Shown: positions 16,805 through 26,030 of the stretch, piece after piece
Position numbering within the stretch: the first letter of the stretch is position 1
Layout: each line of letters begins with the position of its first letter
Origin: Victivallaceae bacterium
GTDB lineage: Bacteria; Verrucomicrobiota; Lentisphaeria; Victivallales; Victivallaceae
Direction of reading: 5' to 3'
DNA length: 48,516 nucleotides
Assembly: GCA_021647315.1 (NCBI GenBank)
Contig: JAKIUY010000021.1
Span: forward strand, 1-48,516
Made by a program: the position numbers and the translations under genes
Notes under the pieces: generated by a model
What the model was told of the DNA's origin: nothing
Databases searched by the model: none
What the model saw: only the letters and a program-made list of their open reading frames with translations

Positions 16805-18325
16805 ATGAAAAAACGACCTAATGTACTCTGGTTGATGAGTGATCAACATAATGCTAATTGCAGTGGTTACGCTGGTAATCCTGATGTTAAGACGCCTAAC
16901 CTGGACCGGATTGCGGCTGGCGGAGTTAACTTTACCAATGGCTTTGCTAATAATCCAATCTGCTCACCGTCGAGGATATGTTTTATGACCGGGCAGTATA
17001 TGCATACCCATCAGCTATTCGGGAACGATCACGCGGAGTATCTGCATCATAATTCCGATACGCTCGCCTGTCAGTTCCGGCGTTACGGTTATCAGACGGG
17101 GTTGTTCGGCAAATCACACATGATCCGTTGTTGGGACGAAGATGGTTTTGAAAAAATCAGCTATACCGATCTGTGTGATGCGCGACGCGATGATCCGAGG
17201 AGCACTCACTATTTCAAATACCTGGATGATTTGGGTTTAGCGGATAACTATGAGGAGGGCAGTACCAAACCGGGGCAGGAATATATGAATAACGGTAGTG
17301 GATATTCAACGTTACCTTACGAACATTCAATTGAACGTTATACTGGAGACGAAACGCTTAAATTTATTGAAGAACGTGATGAGTCACGGCCATTTTTCAT
17401 TCACATGAGTTTTCAACGTCCCCATGCGCCGATTGCACCGTCAAAAGAGTTTTATGAAATGTATGATCCCAGCAAAATCATCCTGCCGGACAGTAAACAT
17501 GATTGGCTTGAAAATCGTTTCGCCGGTAAACCACAGCACTTACAGGATCAGCTCAATGCCGGTTGTGAATATCCGTTAGCTGCGGATGAACCGGAACTGC
17601 GCCGTTGTATTGCCAGTTATTACGGCTTGATAAGCGCAATTGATATGGAAATAGGCAGGGTGCTCGATCGGCTTAAAGCAATGGGCGAACTTGACAATAC
17701 CATTATTTTTTATACTGCGGATCATGGTGATTTTGCCGGTGAACATGGTCTGTTCCATAAAAACTTTGGACTATATGAGTCAATTCAGCGAATACCTTTC
17801 CTCTTCAGTTGGCCCGGCGCGCCGCTGGGTGCAGTCAGTGAAAATCTGGTGGAATCGGTTGATCTCTATCCAACGCTTTGTGAACTGTGCAACATTCCGC
17901 TGCCGGAGAATATTGACGGCACTTCACTGGTAAATTATGCGACCGCGCCTGGAAAAGATGCGGTATTCTGTGAATGGGAAAGTTTTGCGGTCGATCTGCG
18001 GCTGTCATCAATTCGAACTGAAAATTTTCGATTAGTCTTTTACGGTGATATTATTGATGGTGAACTCTATGACCGTTCGATTGACCCCGGTGAAGTAAAT
18101 AATCTGTGGAATGCCCCGGAATATGCCGAGGCAAAAATGGAACTGGTGATGCGGTTACTGGATTTTACCCTGAATTACCATAAAAAAACCGCTGCCGTCG
18201 ATGATCGAAAACTAGCTATTGGAGAGTGCCATTCACCAACAAAACTGCTCCATAAAAACGGTATCTACTGGAGTGATCTGCAAACCGTATATAATACGAA
18301 AAAAACATGGCCACCAAAGTCATGA
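16805..18325 (+). CDS. Formylglycine-dependent sulfatase
   Basis: 506 residues. Type I sulfatase with the signature Cys53-Ser-Pro-Ser-Arg57 (NPICSPSRICFMTGQYM), whose Cys is oxidised to formylglycine by a sulfatase-modifying enzyme not seen in this window. Metal ligands come from MSDQH near the N-terminus and ADHGDFAGEHGLFHK further on. No signal peptide follows the start (MKKRPNVLWLMSDQH), so the enzyme is probably cytoplasmic and would desulfate imported sugars. The start is preceded by AAGGAAATATAG. Lentisphaerota carry many such enzymes for sulfated algal or host glycans; the specific substrate is not readable here. Confidence 0.9.
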   Translation: MKKRPNVLWLMSDQHNANCSGYAGNPDVKTPNLDRIAAGGVNFTNGFANNPICSPSRICFMTGQYMHTHQLFGNDHAEYLHHNSDTLACQFRRYGYQTGLFGKSHMIRCWDEDGFEKISYTDLCDARRDDPRSTHYFKYLDDLGLADNYEEGSTKPGQEYMNNGSGYSTLPYEHSIERYTGDETLKFIEERDESRPFFIHMSFQRPHAPIAPSKEFYEMYDPSKIILPDSKHDWLENRFAGKPQHLQDQLNAGCEYPLAADEPELRRCIASYYGLISAIDMEIGRVLDRLKAMGELDNTIIFYTADHGDFAGEHGLFHKNFGLYESIQRIPFLFSWPGAPLGAVSENLVESVDLYPTLCELCNIPLPENIDGTSLVNYATAPGKDAVFCEWESFAVDLRLSSIRTENFRLVFYGDIIDGELYDRSIDPGEVNNLWNAPEYAEAKMELVMRLLDFTLNYHKKTAAVDDRKLAIGECHSPTKLLHKNGIYWSDLQTVYNTKKTWPPKS

Positions 18326-18368
18326 TTTTTTGACAGAATCATTTTTAAAGTTACTATCTAGGATTATC

Positions 18369-18385
18369 AACCTGTCCCTTAGTGA
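18369..18385 (+). repeat. Dispersed repeat AACCTGTCCCTTAGTGA, copy 4
   Basis: The same 17-bp core as at 9608, 15664 and 15716, in an ATTATC-preceded context, just downstream of the sulfatase stop. Confidence 0.6.
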
Positions 18386-18543
18386 TGGTACAACGCATTG
18401 AATTAGCTTAGTGAAAGTTTACCGATAAAATCTTGCTATTTTCCCTGTGTTACTGGAAAAGCGTCAGCAGGGCGTTAAATTACAATACAGGCAACTTAAA
18501 ACCAACCCGTTATTGGTATAATTAATTTATGGAGATATTATAG

Positions 18544-18969
18544 ATGGATAACAATGAAATTAAAAAATTTATGGCTAAGGAACTGAACGAGGGGACTTCA
18601 CTGTCGGATATTCAGAAACTGTTGGCTGATGAACATGAGACTAAAATAACTTTTCTTGACCTGCGGATTCTGGCATCCGAATTGGAAAATATCGAATGGG
18701 AAAAACCTGAAGAGCCTGCTGAGGAAGAAGAGGCAGAAGCGGAAGTGGAACAACCTGAAGCAACTGGCACGGTGGTTGAAGTCAGTAAACTTATTCGTCC
18801 TGGCGCTGTCGCTAACGGTAGCGTGAAATTCGCATCCGGAGCTACAGCGGAATGGATTTTGAATCAGCAAGGACAACTTGGTTTGGATAAAGCAAAAGGT
18901 GAACCGACTGAAGACGACATCAAAGAATTCCAGGTAGAACTACAGAAAGTTTTTGCCCAAGGCAGGTAG
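18544..18969 (+). CDS. Small acidic hypothetical protein
   Basis: 141 residues, predicted cytoplasmic. It has a helical N-terminal part (about 1-55, including EGTSLSDIQKLLADEHE, which reads like a short helix-turn-helix-type motif), a Glu-rich linker (about 56-75) and a C-terminal part (GTVVEVSKLIRPGAVANGSV, then GQLGLDKAKGEPTEDDIKEF). The family is not recognised. GGAG in TTATGGAGATATTATAG provides a good ribosome site, and TATAAT at 18517-18522 is a likely -10 box. It is followed, after a dispersed repeat, by the AsmA-like gene in the same direction. Confidence 0.75.
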   Translation: MDNNEIKKFMAKELNEGTSLSDIQKLLADEHETKITFLDLRILASELENIEWEKPEEPAEEEEAEAEVEQPEATGTVVEVSKLIRPGAVANGSVKFASGATAEWILNQQGQLGLDKAKGEPTEDDIKEFQVELQKVFAQGR

Positions 18970-18970
18970 C

Positions 18971-19022
18971 GACGCAGGAGCGGAGTTTGAAGTGGTATTT
19001 GTCTTCAGATGCCACCTGATTA
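18971..19022 (+). repeat. Dispersed ~50-bp repeat, copy 2 (with 4074-4124)
   Basis: It matches the - strand of 4074-4124 with few changes and fills the whole gap between the acidic protein and the AsmA-like gene. It contains GTGGTAT and a matching ATGCCAC, giving a weak hairpin. Confidence 0.6.
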
Positions 19023-19032
19023 GGTTAAAATA

Positions 19033-22000
19033 ATGAAAGTCAAGAAACAGAAAAAAAGTATCATCAGGCGATTAGTCAAATATAGCTTGACAGGGATGCT
19101 TATTGCCTGTATTGCACTGATTGCCGCCTACTTTTACCTTACTAGTGAAGGTTTTCTGAAGCATAGATTACTGCCATGGCTAGGTGAAATATCCGGTAGT
19201 GAATACAGCACTGAAACTATTGATGTTTCATTATGGCATTCAACTATAAAAATGACTGGGGTCAGGGTTGGTAGCAAAGATAAGCCATTCATAATCAGTG
19301 ATATTCAATTGTCATTTTCACTGATGAAGATAATTCAAGGTGATCTCAAGGTTGACAACCTGATGCTGGATAATGCTAAAGTTGTACTGCGTCAAAATAG
19401 TGATGGGATCTGGGAAATTCCATTTGGTAATTCTGGAGAAAAAACTCAGGATCAGTCAGAAGCTGCTGACGAAGCTGATGCCGACGAAGATCCTAATAAA
19501 AAATTCCCGGTGTTTCTCAATGTCAGCAATGCCTCTATCAAACGGATCGATTTTTTACTTGAAACCGCTGACGGCAGTCGACTGACGGTTACAGATGGCA
19601 CATTTACCCTCCCAAAAATGATGAATGATAAACTTTGTTCATTTAAACTGACCGGCAAATTGTCTATCAGTGCAGGGGATGAGATGAAGGTTAATGCCGA
19701 AGAGGTTACGTTGAACGGAGCAATTCGGCTGCGACCCAATTTCATGATGCAGCGGCTGAATCTAGAACTTGATATGCGTAAGTTCAGTGGGGCGGTAAAT
19801 AAAATAACTTTGGCTGGGAATGAACTTAATGCGACGCTGAAGAGCTATTGGGATGACGATGGAATCAAGATTGAACAGCTACATCTTGAAGAAGACCGTA
19901 ATGTAGAGGATATTACCAATATAAATGGTAGCGGGATGATCGGGTTTTCCCCGTTTGCCATTGATGCCGCGGTTGATTTCGATCCGGTTTCTGAAAGTTT
20001 AGTCAGTTTGATATTGAGCTTTTTCCGCGGCTATAATCCTGGATCTATAAAATTGAAATATCATGGTAAAATTCACTACAGTGCCGGACATATAAAATCG
20101 GCAGGAAAATTTTATTGCCGTCGCCAAGGGGATGCCTTGATTGACGGAATTACCTACCCGATACCTGAATTCAGTCTGAATACCGTTCATGATATGGAAA
20201 TAGACTTTAAGCAGGCCATTCTCACGGTTGATAACTTTACAGCTTCACTACTGCAGAATGATCGGCAGGTGGTCGGCTTGAATATTGCTCCGACCTCACT
20301 CGGAGTGGATGATATTACCTCCCATCCATTAGCAACGACTTTGACCATAAACAAACTTGATGTTGGTCTTTTTCAGTTGCTCTTTCCTAAACGTACGAAG
20401 TTCCTGCCGAAAACCGGACAATTTTCAACTAAGTTGAAATTAAGCGGCAAAAGTTTTAAAAGTCTCAGAGTCGAAGGTAGTGCTGATTTAGATGATTTTG
20501 ATTTTCTTGTCGAAACCAAGATGTATCAGAATCTCAATATGCATAGTGTGCTGGATTTGAACTTGACCAATTTTTCTATGATTGCAGTGAAGAAGTGGAA
20601 AACTATTATCAGCAGTGCTGGACAGCGCCTGGGAGAATTGAGTGCAACACAGAGTAATTTTAATCTTAAAAATTTACGCGGTCAGGCTAACATTCAGTTA
20701 TCCGGCATAAATTATTCAACTCTGCGTAAGTTGCCGCTGTCTCCTCAAACGATGCAGTATATCACTGAAATCAGACCATTTGAGCTGAAGTTAAAAATAT
20801 TAAGTGCAATTGATTTAAAAGCCCGGCAACTGGTGTTAAATAATGCTGTGCTTGATATAAAACAGCGCAGTGCGACAAATCTCAGCCTTGCGCTCGTTGA
20901 GGCGGCCTCGTTTAACTGGGATAAGCAACAGCGGCAGCGTGAGAATTTAAAGCAACTGCGGCTTAAGATTTCGAATCTGAATTCGGCTATATTTAATACT
21001 TTTCTAAGGCCTGCCAAGGTAAAATTTAATTCTGGTTGGGTAAATGCTGACATTGCCTTCTCGTTGTCAAATTTAGCTGAAGTGTTGAAAGTGAAAGGAC
21101 GGCTGGCACTTTATGATCTGGATTTGACTATAGGAAAACGTCGACTGCGTAGTTTACAAATTGAACAATCACTGGACTTTGAACTTGATAGCTATCACCG
21201 ATTGGAACTGAAAGATCTGGCTGGAAAAATCCTGCTTGCAAGGCGGCTGTTATTACAATATGAGGGCAGCGGACGACTTGATTTTTCGCATGGCAAAGGC
21301 AGTATGCGACTATATTTCAATTGCAGCAACCCGCAATTGGTCAATAGTTTTGTTGAAGATGCTGTAGAAAAACTGGCGCTTAACGGTAATATCGGCATTG
21401 ATACCGGCGATATGTTCAAAACTGCGCTGATTACCGGTAAGATCAGGCTGACGGAGTTGATGACAGATAAACTTAAGCAGCCAGTGTCTGGCAAAGCAGC
21501 TTTCCGTTTAAGAAAACTGCCTGGATTGTTGCGTTGTGAACAGTTGCTGCTGGATGCTTTTGCCACCCGGAAAGCGTTAATAAGTTTGGCGGTGCGCTCC
21601 TCTGCTAAAATAATTGAGGGGCGGACGTGGGAGAATATTGAGCTTAAATCCAGTAGAATTGATCTTAAACTGTTAGAGTCAATAATGGAGCCGAAAACAG
21701 CACCTGCCGAAGAAGAGAAGCCGCGGACTGAACCTTATCGGTTTGATTTCGGCAAACAGTTTTATCTGATTGACACTGACCTGCGCGGTATTTCCTACGG
21801 CTCGGCGGTGAATGGCAGAGTCAAATCTACTATTTATGGTATCGGAAAGAAATTAAAAATTTCTCCATTACAGATGACGATGAATGAACACGCTTTGGAC
21901 ATTAGCGGTTGGCTGCACAGTCTGCCTGACGGGATAAAATATAAATTGGCTGGGCATGGGAATGATATAAACCTGAGTCCGTTGTTTCAGTCATTGATCA

Positions 22001-22752
22001 GTGGTGAAATGAAAAATTCCAAAGCAACAATTGATAAAGTTGATTTCTATTTCAGCGGTGATGGTATTGCCGGGAATCGGTTGTGGGATCAGTTGCGCGG
22101 TGATCTGAATCTTTATGCCAGTGATATTTCATTGCCGAATACCATTCGCGACACTACACTCGGCAATATTATGTTCCTGCCGCTTGATGGCATCGCGAAA
22201 TTCCAGAAGTTTATGCCGCTTAATTTGCTGCAATCATCGTTGCGGCCCAGTTATTATACTGATATGTTTAAAACAGTTAAAGATTTTAAATTCAGTAATG
22301 GTATAATAAGAGCCAGAGCAAAAGATCGGCTGATCTATGTTGACGAATGTAAATTCATCGGTCCGCTGATTCGCAAATTGCAGTTTGAAGGTTGGTTCGG
22401 CTTAGGCAGTGAAGATAAAATAAAACTTAAATCATCGCTCGATTTGCTTTATTTGACGTTGAATCTGGGGATTGTCGGAACCAGAAATAATCCACGCCTT
22501 GAATTAGTCAAGTTTATCCCGCAGGCTATTGGCACCAATGTTATAAAAGTATTCGACCCACGGAATATTCCGGCTATTTTTAAGGACGTCCAAGATGAGT
22601 GGAATAACACAATTGGCAAGAAAAAAACCGATGATAGCAAGTCGCAGCCTTCTGGACAGCAGAAGAAAACTGTTTCGCCCGCAAAAACAGAAGAGCAGTT
22701 GGGAAAGGAGTTGGAGCAGGCTTTTGATCACTTGAAGAACATCCTGAACTAA
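19033..22752 (+). CDS. AsmA/TamB-like envelope protein
   Basis: 1239 residues. A basic N-terminus and one membrane helix (about residues 16-33, GMLIACIALIAAYFYL) anchor the protein. The rest is beta-rich and periplasmic, with the AsmA-type opening VSLWHSTIKMTGVRVGSKDK followed by DIQLSFSLMKIIQGDLKVDN, and a C-terminal region with GIIRARAKDRLIYVDE, LQFEGWFGLG and PQAIGTNVI. AsmA-like proteins form long hydrophobic grooves thought to move phospholipids between the inner and outer membranes. The last ~80 residues are Lys, Gln and Pro rich with a short helix. The start has only a weak ribosome site. It is likely co-transcribed with the acidic protein upstream. Confidence 0.8.
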   Translation: MKVKKQKKSIIRRLVKYSLTGMLIACIALIAAYFYLTSEGFLKHRLLPWLGEISGSEYSTETIDVSLWHSTIKMTGVRVGSKDKPFIISDIQLSFSLMKIIQGDLKVDNLMLDNAKVVLRQNSDGIWEIPFGNSGEKTQDQSEAADEADADEDPNKKFPVFLNVSNASIKRIDFLLETADGSRLTVTDGTFTLPKMMNDKLCSFKLTGKLSISAGDEMKVNAEEVTLNGAIRLRPNFMMQRLNLELDMRKFSGAVNKITLAGNELNATLKSYWDDDGIKIEQLHLEEDRNVEDITNINGSGMIGFSPFAIDAAVDFDPVSESLVSLILSFFRGYNPGSIKLKYHGKIHYSAGHIKSAGKFYCRRQGDALIDGITYPIPEFSLNTVHDMEIDFKQAILTVDNFTASLLQNDRQVVGLNIAPTSLGVDDITSHPLATTLTINKLDVGLFQLLFPKRTKFLPKTGQFSTKLKLSGKSFKSLRVEGSADLDDFDFLVETKMYQNLNMHSVLDLNLTNFSMIAVKKWKTIISSAGQRLGELSATQSNFNLKNLRGQANIQLSGINYSTLRKLPLSPQTMQYITEIRPFELKLKILSAIDLKARQLVLNNAVLDIKQRSATNLSLALVEAASFNWDKQQRQRENLKQLRLKISNLNSAIFNTFLRPAKVKFNSGWVNADIAFSLSNLAEVLKVKGRLALYDLDLTIGKRRLRSLQIEQSLDFELDSYHRLELKDLAGKILLARRLLLQYEGSGRLDFSHGKGSMRLYFNCSNPQLVNSFVEDAVEKLALNGNIGIDTGDMFKTALITGKIRLTELMTDKLKQPVSGKAAFRLRKLPGLLRCEQLLLDAFATRKALISLAVRSSAKIIEGRTWENIELKSSRIDLKLLESIMEPKTAPAEEEKPRTEPYRFDFGKQFYLIDTDLRGISYGSAVNGRVKSTIYGIGKKLKISPLQMTMNEHALDISGWLHSLPDGIKYKLAGHGNDINLSPLFQSLISGEMKNSKATIDKVDFYFSGDGIAGNRLWDQLRGDLNLYASDISLPNTIRDTTLGNIMFLPLDGIAKFQKFMPLNLLQSSLRPSYYTDMFKTVKDFKFSNGIIRARAKDRLIYVDECKFIGPLIRKLQFEGWFGLGSEDKIKLKSSLDLLYLTLNLGIVGTRNNPRLELVKFIPQAIGTNVIKVFDPRNIPAIFKDVQDEWNNTIGKKKTDDSKSQPSGQQKKTVSPAKTEEQLGKELEQAFDHLKNILN

Positions 22753-22795
22753 CTGGCAAAAGTATTGAAAAGCAACCCTGTCTGGGTGATGTTGG

Positions 22796-23404
22796 CTAAA
22801 ATGGCAACATTTTACGGAGGCGTAACTTCATTGGCAGCTTGCGGTTTTTCCGCCACTGCATGATTTTATTTTTGGTCTGGTAGGCTTTGAGTTTGATTCT
22901 CCAGTCTTCATGCAACTTTAAACGTTCCAACCGGTTCAATGTAATATCAGATCTGTGAGATGAAGCTTTGGCTATAAGCTTGAAGCATAGATTGCGAAAT
23001 GCGACATTCTCATGTTCCAGATGGGATAACAACTCTTTCTGGATATCGCGGCTGAGTAGCTCCTCTTCTTCAATCGTATCTGAAAAGTCGACCAGAGTAT
23101 TAAGAATCTCTTTTTCGATAACATCATACTTTGTCAGATCTTCGGCTTCAAGTAGGTGTTGTTTTAGCTGTTCAATCAGAAAGTCGTGCCAGTCATACGG
23201 ATCTAATGCCATGAAAATATTAATAATTTTTTCATAGTCAGCACGATGAATATTGGAAAAATAGCGCATGAATTTCGCTTTGTTTTCCAAGACAACAAAA
23301 GAAAACTCATCGCAAAGGTCATCGACATCATTCCAATTTTCATTTTCAGTCGCCTCTTCGAGAGCGGTAAGTAAATCATCCAGAACAATTTTAAATTTTT
23401 TCAT
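22796..23404 (-). CDS. Helical hypothetical protein
   Basis: 202 residues from ATG 23404 (a TTG seven codons upstream is the alternative). It is almost entirely helical and acidic for the first two thirds (LTALEEATENENWNDVDDL, then EEEELLSRDIQKELLSHLEH), ending in a basic tail (RKNRKLPMKLRLRKMLPF). The repeating helix pairs suggest a HEAT- or TPR-like solenoid, but no family is recognised and there is no export signal. No Shine-Dalgarno is visible at either start. It converges on the AsmA-like gene with a 43-bp gap and no clear terminator. Confidence 0.65.
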   Translation of the reverse strand: MKKFKIVLDDLLTALEEATENENWNDVDDLCDEFSFVVLENKAKFMRYFSNIHRADYEKIINIFMALDPYDWHDFLIEQLKQHLLEAEDLTKYDVIEKEILNTLVDFSDTIEEEELLSRDIQKELLSHLEHENVAFRNLCFKLIAKASSHRSDITLNRLERLKLHEDWRIKLKAYQTKNKIMQWRKNRKLPMKLRLRKMLPF

Positions 23405-23504
23405 AACAAAATAATTTCTACTCAATTTCTTTTAAACAATACTCAGTAAGCAGTAATCTCCATAGCTATACAATAGCACTATATATTGATTTTTCTACTT
23501 GTAT

Positions 23505-24421
23505 TTAATTCGCAATTTGCTTTATTAATTTTAATGCTTTATCTATCCATTGCTGTTTGCTCTTATCTTTTGGTAATTAACCGGATAGCGGAAAAATGCT
23601 CCAGGCTCTTGCCAATGCCTGATTTGGCTAAAAGATAGTTTGCCTGAAAAGAAATGCTACTAGTGTCGTCCGGCATAAGTTCGTGCCCCCTATGGGCGTT
23701 CAATACTATTTTATTTCGTGGTTACCTACGGTCTTTTCAAGATCCAGCACTTGTTTTATAAATGTTGATAGTTCCCCAGGTTTTACCTGGGGCTATTGAA
23801 TTTAAGGGTTTAGCTGCGCTCTTTTCAAGGTACCCTTAACTTATGACAACTAGAGTGCTGAAAGCACAAAATTCATCAGCCTGGGATAGAACCCCAGGTA
23901 ATATTCATAAAAAAATTATAGCTCTGTAGGAGCGTGATAATGTCAACATTGAACAGTCAGAGGGTATACGAACTTATGCCGAGTAGCACTAGGGGGATTG
24001 CTGATCAGAATTTCCTGATAATCTTTATGTGCTGCTGCTGGACGGTTTAATTTTATTTTTACTTCAGCATGGAGTAATTTTACCGTATAATAGTTATAAA
24101 CTTCAGGCTGTTTGAGTATTTTATTCAGATAAAACAGTGCAGTGACATCTTGTTTGCGGCGTAACTGAATCCTTGCCATCGTAAGATATATTTCACCGCT
24201 GGTTTTATCCTCAGGTCTTGCCGGTAAATACTGTTTTAACAGTTTCTACAGAAAACTATCTTTTTGCTGGCTGATTTTAGCTGTTTCTGTAACTTGTAGC
24301 AATCTTGCAATTGTTAATAATTTGGTAAATTACCGGGCAGGAGACATAAGAACAGTATCAGCAAAAGATTAAAGCATCCCGCAATAATAATTTCAAAAGG
24401 GATTCTAGACCGTTTCTTCAT
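23505..24421 (-). pseudogene. Broken gene for a small exported, TPR-like protein
   Basis: Read on the - strand, ATG 24421 opens with a hydrophobic segment (FNLLLILFLCLLPG) like a signal or membrane helix, then meets a stop. In another frame IARLLQVTETAKISQQKDSFL leads to an in-frame TAG and then LARIQLRRKQ-type text (MARIQLRRKQDVTALFYLNK) with helix pairs resembling TPR units, as far as YQEILISNPP. There the 334-bp element intervenes. Beyond it come FQANYLLAKSGIGKSLEHF and, after a further shift, KSKQQWIDKALKLIKQIAN and the stop at 23505. At least one nonsense codon, two frameshifts and one insertion are therefore visible. Without the insert the product would be about 195 residues. Confidence 0.7.
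23659..23992. mobile_element. 334-bp MITE-like element with ~45-bp imperfect terminal inverted repeats
   Basis: The left end reads ACTAGTGTCGTCCGGCATAA then GTTCGTGCCCCCTATGGGCG and TTCAAT. The right end, reverse-complemented, reads CCTAGTGCTACTCGGCATAA then GTTCGTATACCCTCTGACTG and TTCAAT. The inside has no open gene but carries CCCCAGGT/ACCTGGGG hairpin units (23774-23792, with another half at 23892). It interrupts the TPR-like pseudogene. No transposase is in the window; such elements are normally moved in trans. Related ends lie at 4195-4225 and 24808-24962. Confidence 0.65.
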
Positions 24422-24639
24422 TAATATTCCTGGCGGTTATACAAATATCCGCTTCCTGTCCCAAATCTGTGGGTAGCTTTGAGCTCATTTAGCTTCAACG
24501 CAATGTGAGTATCAAAAGATGCACTCCAAATAACCGTTATTTGGATCAAAATAACGATTAAATAACGGGTTGCTTTTTTGTTGAATAATTTACCAAAATT
24601 TATTTTGGAAATTATGCCCGCTGGCGAAGCATCCCGCAA
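24421..24639 (-). CDS. Small membrane protein, probably a gene remnant
   Basis: About 72 codons from a TTG at 24639. It has one hydrophobic segment (RYLIVILIQITVIW) and the C-terminal text LKLNELKATHRFGTGSGYLY. Its TAA stop overlaps the ATG of the broken TPR-like gene as TAATG, so the two were once a translationally coupled pair. No ribosome site supports the start, and the upstream sequence looks frameshifted. The family is not recognised. It may now be non-functional along with its partner. Confidence 0.4.
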   Translation of the reverse strand: MRDASPAGIISKINFGKLFNKKATRYLIVILIQITVIWSASFDTHIALKLNELKATHRFGTGSGYLYNRQEY

Positions 24640-24807
24640 GGAACCAACTGAATGTCAAGCTGAATCGGACTAGGAATTCTGAGCCTGAATGAAATGAAAG
24701 GCAATAAATAGTGAGGAGGTACGACGAACGGTTTATGCCGAATCAGAGCTTGACAGTAAGGCGGTAGTTTCTGAACACAATGACCTTTTACTAAGAAAAA
24801 ACATTTC

Positions 24808-24962
24808 ATAGTGATTTTAAATCATAAGTTACATACCCTTGCGGGATGTGGCTTTATGATTTGAAGCCGTTAGTGTGCGGTTTGAACCAAAATGGAATAA
24901 TCGGCTTTTGCGGCGAAAAAGCCACACGGGGGAGACAGCTACTTACGCCGAGCGACACCAGG
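24808..24962. mobile_element. ~155-bp relative of the CTAGTG...GGCATAAGT element
   Basis: The left end (ATAGTGATTTTAAATCATAA then GTTACATACCC) and the right end, reverse-complemented (CTGGTGTCGCTCGGCGTAAG then TAGC), match the terminal repeats of the 23659-23992 element. The interior pairs GATGTGGCTTT near the left with AAAGCCACAC near the right. It ends one base before the stop codon of the prepilin-like gene on the - strand. It is a decayed or shorter member of the same family. Confidence 0.45.
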
Positions 24963-25694
24963 TCAGGGACCATAGGTGCCGTACAGCGGGTAATAGGGCC
25001 TTATCCGTTTACTGGAGTCAACATGACCATCCATGTAAACAATATTTGCCCAGACATCATTGTGGCGATACGCGACGTAGGACAAAGACCCTGGATAGAG
25101 ATCATTGCCGTTATAACCATCCAGTATTCTGTTATTGGCATCAATCAGAAAAAAGGTTACCGCCGGTTTTTTGATCTGACTCTCTTTCATTGGATTCCAC
25201 TGCCCGCCGCGGCGCAGTTGCGTATTCCAACCATAGCCGAACATCGGCACCCCAGCACTGGGACTGTAGCCATACGCTGTTCCCCGCGGCCAGGCTGTAG
25301 CCATAGACAACGGTCCGGGACGCATTTTAGTCGCTTCAGGGCAGGTAAAGATATTTGGCTTTGCAGATGGACGTGTCGAAATCGGTCCGGTATAAATTGA
25401 TGCTATCCCCAGATAGGATTTGATGTTATCATACCAAAACATATAGCGTGACCATTTATAAGTAGCATTACCGGTAAGTACAGGATAACCATTACTGTCA
25501 TTGATATACATTGCATTGGCCGTACCGAATTGTTTAAGCTGTGACTTACAGCTTATGGATCTAGCCGCAGCCCGAGCTTTGTTCAGCGCCGGTAACAACA
25601 TTGAGGCTAAAATCGCGATAATAGCGATCACCACGAGGAGTTCGATAAGGGTAAAAAACTTCATTCCGACAGTCTGTTTTCGAGTTGAATTCAT
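24963..25694 (-). CDS. Prepilin-like secreted protein (type II secretion pseudopilin family)
   Basis: 243 residues from ATG 25694. The class III leader is [20 protein letters not shown] followed by [20 protein letters not shown], then [20 protein letters not shown]. The C-terminal half has [17 protein letters not shown], the H...DG pattern typical of this PVC family. The start has CAAAGGAG eight bases upstream, in a context almost identical to that of the paralogue at 1606. A consensus promoter lies at 25844-25872. The gene stands alone and divergent from the cupin gene. Its last codons ([10 protein letters not shown]) touch the end of an inverted-repeat element, so its native C-terminus may have been altered. 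Its role is unknown beyond export or surface display. Confidence 0.85.
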   Translation of the reverse strand: MNSTRKQTVGMKFFTLIELLVVIAIIAILASMLLPALNKARAAARSISCKSQLKQFGTANAMYINDSNGYPVLTGNATYKWSRYMFWYDNIKSYLGIASIYTGPISTRPSAKPNIFTCPEATKMRPGPLSMATAWPRGTAYGYSPSAGVPMFGYGWNTQLRRGGQWNPMKESQIKKPAVTFFLIDANNRILDGYNGNDLYPGSLSYVAYRHNDVWANIVYMDGHVDSSKRIRPYYPLYGTYGP

Positions 25695-25843
25695 CTTAAT
25701 TTCTCCTTTGTTGGGTTTAAAAATTACAATCATTTACGGGGCTTCTTCTAGCAAATCTCCTTCTATTTATATCGTCGGCAGTTGAATATTACAACTATTC
25801 ACTGTTTTGGACAATCATAATTTCGCTTATTTCGTTAATAATA

Positions 25844-25872
25844 AGTATAACATAAAAAGTTTTTCCTGTCAA
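25844..25872 (-). promoter_or_regulatory. Sigma-70 promoter of the prepilin-like gene
   Basis: On the - strand, TTGACA (25872-25867) and TATACT (25849-25844) are 17 bp apart. The untranslated leader would be about 145 bases and contains a CGAAATAAGCGAAATTA direct repeat. Confidence 0.7.
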
Positions 25873-26030
25873 GAGCAATATTAATTTATTTTCTTTTTTT
25901 ATCCCAGTAACAGCAATGACTATCCTCTATTGACCGCTGCCTGTTTTTTGTTGATACAAACAACAAAGACTGACCGAATGGCAACCTTCAGCTATAAATA
26001 GGTAATTTCTCCAGAAAAAACAGCATCTAT

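Noticed and set aside
24612-24809. 65-codon - strand frame (MKCFFLVKGHC...)
   Set aside because: No ribosome site, odd composition and overlap with the remnant membrane gene; it sits in decaying DNA. It could be another fragment but cannot be supported.
24846-25400. 184-codon + strand frame
   Set aside because: It is antisense to the prepilin-like gene, whose leader, ribosome site and promoter are all clear.
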